In this document: in pieces, positions 10,561-20,800 of the stretch
How positions within the stretch are numbered: the first letter of the stretch is position 1
How the letters are laid out: every line of letters begins with the position of its first letter
The notes under the pieces: model-generated
Told to the model about the DNA's origin: nothing
The model's database searches: none
The model's input: only the letters and a program-made list of their open reading frames with translations
Position numbers and translations under genes: made by a program
Assembly (NCBI RefSeq): GCF_020360975.1
Contig: NW_025408670.1
Span: 3,410,001 to 3,474,000, forward strand
Length of the DNA stretch: 64,000 nucleotides
Reading direction: 5' to 3'
Origin: Hirsutella rhossiliensis
Lineage: Eukaryota > Ascomycota > Sordariomycetes > Hypocreales > Ophiocordycipitaceae

Positions 10561-12318
10561 TGCCACCGCCGCCGCCTCCATCGCGGCGTGTCGCCATTGT
10601 CGGCGGAGGCATTGCCGGCATCGCGTGTTCATGGGAGCTGCGCAAGCACGACTGCAGCGTCGACATTTTCGAGGCCGACGACAAGCTCGGCGGCCATGCC
10701 AATTCGGTGTCGTTCAAGGGGAAACGCGGCAGCGTCAGTGTCGACACGGGCTTTATCGCGATAGACGAGGCGACATACCGTGAGTCGTAAAGCGTGTCCT
10801 CTGCTTTGACGGGCGTTGACGGGCCATGATGTAGCGCACTTTAATGCATTTCTCGGCGAGTTGGGCGTCGAGACGATGCCGACAGACATGTCGTTTGGCG
10901 TGTCCACGTCAGACGGCGCATTCGAATGGAGCAGCTACTCACTCTGGAGCTTCGTCGGCACCCTCACCAGGCTGCTGAGTCCTTGGTTCTGGCGGCTCAT
11001 GTTTGACGTGGTGCGCTTCAGCCTGTTTGCGCAGGACGCGGTTCGCGAGGAGCCGTGTGTCGCCGAGCCCAGCCAGCGCCGGGGATCCGACGCCGACGCC
11101 GTGGAAGACGACCTGGGCGCAGCGCCCCTCGAGTCCATCGGGGAGTATCTACGGAGGCAGGGGTACTCGGAGCAGTTCATGGCCTATTTCCTGATTCCCA
11201 TGGTGGCTGCGCCGTGGTGCATTGATCCCGACGAGTTTGCGGCGACTTTTCCCGCAAGGCCGCTGATCCAGTTCATGCAAGTCCCTTGGCCGTATGGGCG
11301 AGGATGAGCCTGTGCTGACTGGGGGAAAAGGCTTCGGCACGGTCTACTCGATACCGTCACACAAAGGCTGCAGTGGCGCACCTTTCGACACGGCTCGAGG
11401 ACATATGTCGATGCCTTCCAGCGCCGTCTTCCGCCTCGGCACCGGTTGCACCTCAACACGCCGGTGCAGCGAGTAACTCGAGTCGGAGACGAGACGGTGG
11501 TCAGCCTCCACGACGGACCCTCCCGGACCTATGATGATGTTGTCCTCGCCGTCCACGCGAACCAAGCCCTGGCTCTGATGGGAGGCGACGCCACGGCACT
11601 GGAGCGCAGGATCCTCGGCAGCTTCAAGACGAGCAAAAACGTGTGCCACCTGCACTCTGACACGTCGGCGAGTGATGAGTCCCCGCGACAGTGTAGAGTC
11701 CTTTTTGTTGACTCGTTGCAGCACCTCCCACGGCGCCCATCCGCACGCGCAGCATGGAACTGTTTCGTCGAATCCGAAGCCTGGACTCCCCAAAATGCAC
11801 TCGCAGGGAAGCCACGCTCAAGGAAAATAAGCATCACGTTTGACATGAACAAGCTCCAAGCAATCCCGTTTCCCGGGCAGGCCGGAAGCCCCGGCCGCGT
11901 GCTCGTCAGCATGAACCCGACGCGCACGCCGCGCGCGCTGCAGAGCAGCCACATCTATCACCACCCGCTGCTCAGCTCCGAGAGCATCCTCATGACGCGC
12001 CATCTGGACAAGATTAACGGCGTTTCGGGCCTAGCCTTTGCGGGCGCGTGGATGGGGTACGGGTTCCATGAGGATGGCTTTGTGGCGGGCGTGCATGCCG
12101 CGCGCCTCATTACACACGGCCGGGACAAGACGCGGCCGCTGGACCTGATGCAGGATGGCATGGATAATTTGTTGCCCAAAGGGGGGACCACGAGGATACT
12201 TCTCCGGCTGGGAGTTGGTCTGGTGCAATGGCTGCTGCGGCTGAGGGAATCCATGGTGGATGCATGGGCTTGGGCCGACGTCACAAGCCAGGAAAAGTCC
12301 AAGCTCTTGCTCCTGTGA
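10557..12318 (+). CDS. FAD-dependent oxidoreductase, amine-oxidase fold (COG2907 type)
   Basis: A flavoprotein of the NAD(P)/FAD amine-oxidase superfamily, in the subfamily whose bacterial members sit beside DUF1365 and cyclopropane-synthase-like genes; it probably oxidises or desaturates an acyl chain (inference). Inferred exons are 10557-10779, 10835-11291 and 11331-12318, with introns of 55 and 39 bp, giving 555 residues. The dinucleotide-binding GGGIAG lies at 16-21, the ribose-binding Glu39 is in FEADDKLGGH, and DTGFIAID follows. Mid-protein are QWRTFRHGSRTYVDAF and LHLNTPVQRV, then HSDTS. Near the C-terminus, FAGAWMGYGFHEDGF is the conserved second FAD-contact block. The 39-bp second intron (GTATGG, CTGAC branch) is unusually short but is needed to keep the frame. 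A region after HSDTS may be an unspliced intron or a genuine insertion. Start choice: the first in-frame ATG. Confidence 0.88.
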
Positions 12319-12527
12319 GTTGTACGAATAGAATAGTCCAAAGGAGGCGACGCAAGTCATTGCTGCTGTCAATGGCCAACCAGGACAAAGCCGGTTGACA
12401 AGCTGAGCTCTAGTTGCGTTTCTCCATGTCCTCGTTGCAGCTGTGGCGCTGCCTGGCAGGGGTGCTCATCTGCCACCCCTTCCCTCTCGGCATGCTATGC
12501 TATAGCCGTCGCCCAACAAGTCTCGAC

Positions 12528-13270
12528 TCAAATCTTCGAGTCCTCGCGCTTGGGAGGCTTGGGATGCTCGCAGTCCCACTTCTCCTTCAAGGCCCTCGCC
12601 CGCTCCGCCTTCTTGGTAAAGCCCTCAAACAAGGCCGGGAATCCGCCGCCCAGCGTGCGGATGTCGACCGGACGACCCGTCTTGACGTCCATGTACGTCG
12701 TCGAGCCCTTGACCTCGGCGACAATGGCCTGCTGCTTGAGCGAAAAGAGCACCGTGGTGCCGCTGTTGCGCGTGGGCTCAATCTTTTCCTGGCGGTACGC
12801 GGCAATGACCTAGACGACGATGAGCAACATGGCGCTGAAGAAGACTCCAGGGGACGGGGGCGACGGACCGCGTCGGGGTACTTGACCTGGCGGCGAATGT
12901 CGAGCTCGTACTTGCGCACGGCGGGGATGACCGTCTTTGCGTGAATCATGCCATCGCACTCTGCCTTGGTCAAAAACTCGTCGTAGCTCTCCATGATGCG
13001 CCAGAAGCAGGCGCCCAGGTAGCTCATGTACTGGGCGTGCATGACGTGGCCGTAGGGGTCCTGGTGCTCGGCCCAGAGCACGCCGTGCTCGACCATGGTC
13101 TTGGGGTCGAAGCCCATGGCCTCGAGCGTGGCCAGGGCCCGGGCGCGCAGAGGGGCGTAGGCGTCGCCGTTGGGGTGAGGCCCGGGGGCGCCCGCGCGCG
13201 AGTAGGGCGAGAGGTACGACGAGTCGGCGAGGCGCGCCGAGCTTGCGTGGTGGTTGGCAGAGTCGGCCAT
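12528..13270 (-). CDS. Hot-dog fold thioesterase-like protein (4HBT type)
   Basis: A predicted acyl-CoA or acyl-carrier thioesterase that would release or edit an acyl intermediate. Exons 13270-12869 and 12809-12528 flank a 59-bp intron with a weak GTCCGT donor and a GTCTAG acceptor, giving 227 residues. The hot-dog helix block AEHQDPYGHVMHAQYMSY (about residues 67-84) has the DxxGHV pattern in which the Asp is the usual catalytic residue. The second exon carries the beta-strand block VAEVKGSTTYMDVKTGR and a basic, proline-containing C-terminus ending KREDSKI. The N-terminal 50 residues look disordered, and no targeting signal is clear. It converges with the FAD gene, with about 210 bp between the stop codons. 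In a cluster without a visible synthase, a thioesterase fits acyl-CoA substrate handling. Confidence 0.82.
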
Positions 13271-14302
13271 TGTTCGTCATCAACCGAGGGACTCCGGGTA
13301 GGTGGTAGGTAGTCGTCCAGGTGCACGGGCGACTACCGTATTGTGGCTTCGAGGGAGGGCAAGGTGAAGCCGCGGTCGGAAGCAGAGCCCGGCTGGCTGC
13401 TGCATGTGAGCAATCGGATCGACTCCGTCATTGGCCAGCCATTCGTCCTTGCCGGGCCATGAAACCACGACTTTTCTCGGCAAGGGCAGGCGAGCATCTG
13501 TCCGGATGAGACGATGTTGGGGGCGGGGTAGCGGACGGGGGGTCGCATGGGGAAGGAGATGACTGTGCGAATCCAGCCAACAGACACGGTGCTGCCACTC
13601 TGCCGAGACAAACACGTTCGCCGATGCCCCCGCATAGTAAACAGCTTACGGTGATAACGAAGCCTCGCCTGGAAGCAGCTCTGCACCCGTACGGAGTACT
13701 GTACTTGGCCAATGACAGTGCATAAGTTCCTCGGCAACTGTCTGACAACGCAGATCGCCCGCCAGCCCTGCACTCTAATAAAAACTGACAGGCCCGAGAA
13801 GCCTCACCACTGGTCCCGCCTCGGCCTCCAGTATCCATCGCAAAGGCACTCACTCTTTGCTGACTGCGTCATCATGGATGCCTGCAGCGCATGCACTCGC
13901 ACCGGCCTGCTGATATTGCTATAATTAAGATGCCTCGACCCACTTTGAATGGCGGCGCAGCCCGTATTCTCCTTCGTCTTCCAATTTCACATCAGGCGTC
14001 CAGCTGGGGGGTTACTAGCGAGCCTTGACAGGCTGTGCCACGGTGTCCTGCCGTCGGCACCACGCGAGAGCCTGCATCTGGATTGGGCCTCGTCGTCGCA
14101 TTCTGTCTGCACTGCAACCGCATATCAACCTGACGAGTCCATGGCCATCGGTGTAGATTTGTAACGACATGGCCCGTCTGTCCTCGTGTCGCCCCAACAA
14201 AGGCATCTCCCCCCGCCAACTCGAGTTGTCTATTTCGACGACATTTTGCTCCCCGACCCGGCTATCGTCTTGCCTTGAGCGAGACGAGACCTGAGATATA
14301 TC
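13271..14302. promoter_or_regulatory. Shared upstream region of thioesterase (minus) and MFS transporter (plus)
   Basis: About 1 kb between divergent starts with no supported gene. GTACGGAGTACT at 13689-13700 is the exact reverse complement of the 12-mer in the P450/FAD upstream region. A CTATAATTAAG stretch lies near 13918. GGCCAATGAC, a CCAAT-type site, occurs near 13708. Confidence 0.45.
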
Positions 14303-15750
14303 ATGGGCTCGCCGGCTTCTGAGCTAAAAGAGACTGTTTCGTCTCCCGAGACGGCCGACGAGCGCGCCGCCGCCGACGGTGCCCCACCCCGGCCCCACCC
14401 CGGCCACGCCGGCCGCGCCCAACGGCTTCAGATTCTAAGCACCTTCATCGTCTTTATGAACACCTGGTTCGCCTCTGCCTAGCCGTGTGTTTTACTGCCT
14501 GCGGGCCCATCGTGCTGACTGTTGGCCTCAGGGGCTTTCTCCTCACATCCGGTGCCTTTCAAGCATACTACGAGCTGACCCTGATTCGCGACCAGTCCAG
14601 CTCCAACATTTCGTGGATCTCAACAACATGCGCCTTTCTCGTCTTGTCTGCCGGTCTCGTGACTGGTCCTCTATATGACCGTGGATGGTACAGGACGCTG
14701 CTGCTGTTTGGCAGCCTGCTGCAAGTCTTTGGCCTCATGATGCTGAGCATTTCGACAAAGTACTACGAGCTGTTCCTCTGCCAGGCCATTTGCGTAGGCC
14801 TTGGCGCCGGCATCGTCTTCACGCCGAGCGTGTCGGCTGCAGCTGCGTGCTTGCCGAACCCCGCGACGCGTGCCAAAGCCATGGGCCTCATGGCCTGTGG
14901 CAGCTGCATAGGTGCGCAGTGACATACATGCCTTCTCCCCGGCCTGTGCGGCAGCTCTAACTCTTTGCTAGGAGGCATCGTCTTTCCCATCATGTTCCGC
15001 GCCCTCGTGCCGCAGATTGGCTTCCCCTGGACGATCCGCTGCATCGGGTTCCTCGTGCTTGCCTTGTATCTGCTGTCCTATCTGGTATTACTGGAAGGCT
15101 GGAACAAGAAGCCCGCCGCGCGCATGGTCCGCCGCTTCTTTGACACGTCGGCCCTCACCGACTTGCCATTTATGATGCTCTCCGTCGGAGGGCTGCTCAG
15201 CGCTACGGCGTTTTACCTCCCCCTTCTGTACTTGCCGCTCTTTACAAAGGTCCGCATCGCCAACATCAGCCCGGGTTTAGCTCTAGATCTCCTGGCTATA
15301 CTGAACGGGGCGTCTGTGGTTGGACGCCTCCTAGCAGGCCTTGCTGCCGCCGTCTTTGGACCCACCGAGACAATTGGCGTCTCTCTGGTGGCGGGCTCGA
15401 CCATGCTGTTTTGCTGGATGGCCGTCGACACCGTCGCCGGCACCATAGTCTGGGCCGTCTTTTGGGGCATGGTGTCGGGCATTCTCGTGACGCTGCCGGG
15501 GGCCTTATTACCCTTGTTCTGCCCATCCATGGCCGTCATTGGCACCCGCTCGGGCATGTACTGGAGCTGGGTCGGGTTGGGGATGCTGATAGGGAGCCCG
15601 ATTGGGGGCGCCATTTACGATTTGAGATCAGCCGGCGCGGATTACTGGCATCTACAAGTATTTGCTGGCGTCTTTATGATGGGCGCCGCGCTTCTCACTG
15701 TTTATCCCATTCTGTACCTCCGGCGCAAGACACGGGCCTCGAGCGAGTAA
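14303..15750 (+). CDS. MFS transporter, monocarboxylate (MCT/SLC16-like) type
   Basis: A twelve-helix-type membrane transporter related to fungal monocarboxylate-porter homologues, many of which lie in metabolite clusters and may export product or import acid precursors. Inferred exons are 14303-14466, 14532-14911 and 14972-15750. The introns are 65 bp (GTTCGC, GCTGAC branch) and 60 bp (GTGCGC, CTAAC branch), and the total is 440 residues. A charged proline-rich N-terminus of about 40 residues precedes the first helix STFIVFMNTW. Next are SGAFQAYYE, the NISWIST loop, GLVTGPLYDRGWYR and FTPSVSAAAACLP, and then the second half with NGASVVGRLLAGL and IGSPIGGAIYD. These are the normal family landmarks in order. 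No truncation is seen. It is the last gene before the transposon block. Confidence 0.9.
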
Positions 15751-15968
15751 AATGTCGTCTGGGGTGGAGGTGGTGCTGGGAACCGGAGCATAATGACGAA
15801 GTCGTAAGAGAAAGCATGAGCCGCAGGCAGAACTGCACCAGGACGGGGTGCCTAGCACCCCTTTGGCATCGAAGGAGCCAGCGCCCATGTCGTTTCGTTT
15901 ACAAGGAAGTTGTCCAATCAGAATGCAGTCCTCCCGGTGGTACTTAAGCTCCCCAGTAAAGCTCACTA

Positions 15969-16970
15969 TCAAAGATGTCTCGCCAGCCTCGTCGATGCTC
16001 GAGGCAGCGTGGTGTCTGTAGATTGCTTCGTTTCCGCTTTTTCAACTTTAATCCGCTTAGCAATGTGTAACCACATACTGTGGGCTCCGTGACCTGAGGG
16101 CTGCTCCTCCACTGCCAAAGAGATGGGATGGCGGGCGGGGAGCTTGACGGACTTAAGTCTCTCCAATCTGCCCGCAATTTCTTGGACCCTCGCAAGCCAA
16201 CCTTGGTAGTCCTCGAGAAGGATGGATGTGACCAGACTGTGTTGAAGCCGCGTATTTATCGCGGTTTCTAGGAATACAATCTTCGCGTTGTCTGACGAGT
16301 CTGCTCCCCCGGCTTCGGCTAAGGCTTGCTCGAATCGGCGCAAGAAGGAAGCAAGAGACTGGTCGTCGCGCTGGCTCATGGTTCTCAGTGAAGCAGCAGC
16401 GCGAGATTGGATGTTGCTATCCTGGGAGGTTCGGTCGAGATATCGCATGAACTCCTGCGGGTCACAGGTACTCCCGGGGCCTCCCGCTGCGTAGAATGTG
16501 GCAATCACCTGTTGCGGTCGTTCATCCAGGCATGAGTTGACGAGGTACCAGAGTTCGCAGTTCTCGCTGTGGTAGTGTACGTCGAGTTCAAGAGCATAGC
16601 TCTTCCGCGAGCCATCGTACTTTGGAGGATTTGGCAATGGTTTCCGTGTTCCTATACTGCAGGCCTTGGAGAACGGGGTGTCAAAATTGGGCCTGCTCCC
16701 ACCCAGGACTCGTGCCACTGGCGGCGATGGCAAGCCCTCAGCGTTCTGCGACTGAGCCCGGCCAAGTTTCTCTATCATTATGGTGAGTTGGTCTTGCAGA
16801 GGGCCGAGAGTCGCTTTGACCACTTCTTGGATCCGTTGGTTAATCCACTGCTGCTGGAGCCTTGGACTCTCACTCTGCTGGTCTATGCTAACGAGCAGTG
16901 TTCGGCTAGTGGTGCTTTTACGAGCCTTAGATACGTGAGAGGCTGGCCCGAAGTTAAAGGCAAGAGTTAA
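15969..16970 (-). pseudogene. Retrotransposon gag fragment, not RIPed
   Basis: A minus-strand frame open from about 16,970 to the stop at 15,969 (roughly 330 codons) encodes a retrotransposon gag-type capsid protein. It shows an N-terminal glutamine-rich helix (QQQWINQRIQEVVKATLGPL), a PPKYDGSRKSYALELDVHYH-like start of the capsid, GSTCDPQEFMRYLD, and the ASLRTMSQRDDQSLASFLRRFEQAL block typical of Retrotrans_gag. No zinc knuckle, protease or polymerase follows on the left, and no start codon is secure. The GC content and the presence of CpA/TpG are like the genes to the left and unlike the RIPed sequence to the right. It may be a relic of a single-copy element or a domesticated fragment. Confidence 0.75.
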
Positions 16971-17393
16971 TATATTTACTATCTTCTATCTAAAATAATA
17001 GTAAAAGAATTTCCTTCTTATAGTTATATATTTACCTTAAGGTAGTAATATCGCTAACTAAGCTATAACTAGACTTTAAAAGTAAGCGCCTATAGCTAAT
17101 AAGGTCTTTTATAATTAAGGATTATAAGCTTAAGCTATAGCCTAAGCTATATAGTTATATATAGAGGGCCGGATATATATATATATATATATATATAGGA
17201 TAGCTATATATAAAAGAGCTTTATATAGCTTATTAATATTATCTTATAGATATTAGCTATATATATATACCTTTACTTACTTTATAATAATACAAGCTAT
17301 TAAACTAATTAATTTAATAGACGTCTTACTAAAAAAAGTACCGCTCTTTTAAAAGAGCACGCCGCCCCCCTCTAAGCTAATAAGAGGTATTAT
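16971..17393. other. AT-rich RIPed sequence at the gene/transposon boundary
   Basis: Composition changes abruptly near 16,970: CpA and TpG almost vanish and TA-rich words dominate. No coding potential is seen. An (AT)n run occupies 17173-17197. Confidence 0.7.
17173..17197. repeat. (AT)n microsatellite
   Basis: An uninterrupted alternating AT run of about 25 bp within the RIPed boundary sequence. Confidence 0.9.
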
Positions 17394-17870
17394 TCTCGCG
17401 AAGAGAGATACGAGAAGTGCATATAAAATAAATAAAGGTAAAATTAAAAGTAAGGGGTCGGATAGGCAGGGCAGAGATATTTAAATCTTACGGGGGCAGC
17501 AATTATAGTAGGGGAGTAATTATTATATTACCTTAATTATCCTTCTTTCCTCTATCTAACGCCCCTCTTTATACCTATATAGTATTTTAATTAATAAAAA
17601 AGATCTTACTTAAAGAAGCTACTAATATCCTTTTAACTACCGAGCTTTTTACTAGGTTTTCCCCTCCTTTCTAGCTATTGCCGGTATATCCGTCTTATCT
17701 CTCGCTACCTCTATAGGAAGCTATCGCTACTTCTGCTTCCCCTCTTACCCCTACCCTCCTCTCTATACCTCCTTTTAGCTCCTTCTTTAAAACCTGTTTT
17801 TTAGCTTCTTAGGTCCCTCGTGCTAAGAGATATCTCTAAGAACTACGAAATTAGGCCACGCTTCGCGATA
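17394..17870 (-). repeat. LTR of copia element A
   Basis: A 477-bp LTR that begins TCTCGCGAAG and ends CTTCGCGATA, matching the LTRs of elements B and C with RIP-type transitions. Confidence 0.85.
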
Positions 17871-20800
17871 TACCCCCTTAGCTATAGCCTGCCCCTTAAG
17901 GGTAAAGCTAAATAATTAGGCCGGTAAGCGTATAGAGGAGGTCTTAGTCTATACTTATCCCTTACTCGAGAAATCCGGGTTTTAGCCCTAGGCTCTTTTA
18001 GTCCTACTTTAGGAAAAGGGGCCTAAGAAGGAAATTAAGTCCTATAAGAAAGGGGGTCTTTTTTAAGGATAAGTCCCTTAAAAAGGGGGCCTTTAGGAAG
18101 AATAAGTCTTAATTAAGCTAGGGGCCCTCCTTTAAGATAAGTCCTAGTTCCTCTCTTTAGCTATAGACGTCTCCTTCCTCTTACGTACTATTAGCTCTTC
18201 TTATAAACTCTTAAGGCGGGCTTCTAAGGATAGCTTCTCTTAAACGTCTTCTAGCCTAATTTACTATAAAAAGATAGCTAGCTTTTACTTTAGTAAGGGC
18301 TTTATAAGACCGTTAGCTTTTATTAATACTATTAGAACTTAATAGATAGAAATAAGTCCCTTTTAGACCTCTTAGCGTAACTAATATTAATAGATATTAA
18401 TATACTATAGCTAGGTTAATAGCTTACTATTTTCCTCTATAAGAATTTATATAGTCTATATATTATTATATTCTATAGCTAATAGGGATAGAATTTATAG
18501 TTATAGAGATATTAATAGCCGGCTAAGGAAAATAGCTTCCTTTAAAGCTTCTAAAAAAGCTAGTAGCTTTACCTCCGTACTTAAAGTCGTAATAGTAGCT
18601 TACTTTAAAGCTCTCTAAGCAATAGTTCCTCTAAAAAGGGATATAATATACCCTTATAAGCTCTTTCTATCTAAGGAATTATCTATAATAGACGAATCGC
18701 TTAAATAGAGGAAGATTTCGGTAGCTAGTTTCCTTCCTTGCCCTCTTAGGCGTAGACTATATAATCTCGTTAAATAGAGATAAAGGATAGCTCGGTCTAC
18801 TACTTCTTAGTACCTAGGGCTAGGATTCTAGTTATACTTAGCTAGCTAGAAGACTATAAAAGAGATATCCGGTCTAGTAGAAATAGCTAAAAAAAAGTAA
18901 GGAGCCTACCTTCTATTAATATTAGTATTTCTCTTACTCCCTAGCTTAAAAGGACGGATTAGGTAAAAGCTCTTTATCTAATATAAGTATAGAAGGAAGC
19001 TTATTATCGAGGGAATTAAGAAGGAATTTATAAGCGACCTTATCGATATAAGCGTCTTAGGTAAGCTAGATAGTCTATTAGTACCTATTTTAAAGGATTT
19101 AAATTACTAAGAACTACTTTAGCTCCCCTAGCTTAGTTATCTTATACCTTTATTATAGGCCTTTTATAGCCTTCTTAGTAGTTACTTCTTCCTCTTTTAG
19201 GTAGGCTTAAATAATATCGTTAACGTAGAAAAAGACTATAATTTTACCCTTCTATATTATATACGATTCTTAAGGGACTTTCTTAAAGCCTAAGGCTTTA
19301 AGGGAACCTATTAAATACTATTACTAAAGAAAGGGTAATCTTTATAGTTTATATAAAGCTTTCCTAAGCTATAGAACCTTTCTTAGTTATTAAAAACTAA
19401 GAGGAAGTTATATATAAATAACTTCTTCTTCCTTAAGGGGGCAGTTAACGAAGGCGTTAACTATATCTATCTAATTAAGTTTAAGGTCGAATTCTACTAC
19501 TATAGCTATAAGGGTCTAAAAAGACATCCCTATTAAGGTAGTTACCTTAGTAGGAAGATCCCCCCTTTCCTACTAGTTCCTATAAATAACTAGCTAGACC
19601 TTATACTTTTAAAGGAAGCTATATTTATTAGTCTTATAGCTAAGGACCTATTTTCCTTTTACCTTTTCCTTAAGGACCTCTTTAAAAGACCCTATCTCCT
19701 TATATAAGGCTAGGTAGTCTTTCTAAGCCTAGAAAAACTAGTCTTTAAAGGGGTGTTTTTCTAGTTACTTTTAGTTAACTAGTAGGTCTAGGAGGTCTCT
19801 TTTATATACCTTCCTTACTAATAGCTATAGCTTAAAGAGCCGGCTTACTATAAATACTCTATAGGAACCGTCTTTTATAGGCGTTAGATAGAAGTTAGAA
19901 AAAGGATCGAAATAAGGGAGAAATTAATCTTCTTTTATATTAGGCCCTATACCTTCCTTTACTTCTTAAAGCAAGGATAAAAAGGTAGCTAGGTAATTAT
20001 TATAGGACACCTTATAGTCGATAATCTAGGTACCTATAACAATATTTACTTCCCTTAAGGAAGTTACCCCTAACTCTTTAAGGCTCCCTATAAAAGAAGG
20101 AACCTAGAAGCTATAAAGTAAACTCTAGGAAATTACTTAGAAATCCTAGAAATAATAACTAAGTAGATTATATAGATATTTTATAGAGATTTCTCCTAAG
20201 GATATATTATATAGGGAATATACTACGATTTCCTAAGTAATAATAGCTCTTTTAGGATTATACTAATATTTCCCTAAGAAGTTACTATAAAAATATAGTC
20301 GGGAAATTATAGAGAAATACCTATGCCTACCTAAGGAAAATACTAAGAAATACCGCTAATACGCTATACTACTATTATACGATTATAAGGTTAAGATATT
20401 ACTTAGTTAAAGCCCTAAGTAAGGTCTTACGCTTACTATAGTATATATAGAAGATAGAGAACCCGCTAAATCTTAAGCGGGTAGAGAAGAATATAGATAG
20501 TTATTACTACTCTTACTTTAACTTATAAGACTAGTAGCTAGTCTATATTTAACGCGCGTAATAATATATAGTAGCTAGTCTATATAATATATCTAATTAT
20601 ATATAGTAGCTAGTTTATTTAGTTACCTATTAGACCTATATTAGATCTAGGTAGATAGTAAGGTTAAAGTACCGGCCCTATACTAAGGGACTAGTATATA
20701 ATAGTAATCCTTTAAGAGAGGTGCCTTTCTTACCCCCTTAAAGGTTAAGATAAGAAGACTTACTAAAAAAGCTACTTCTAGATTTTCTTTTTATATAGGA

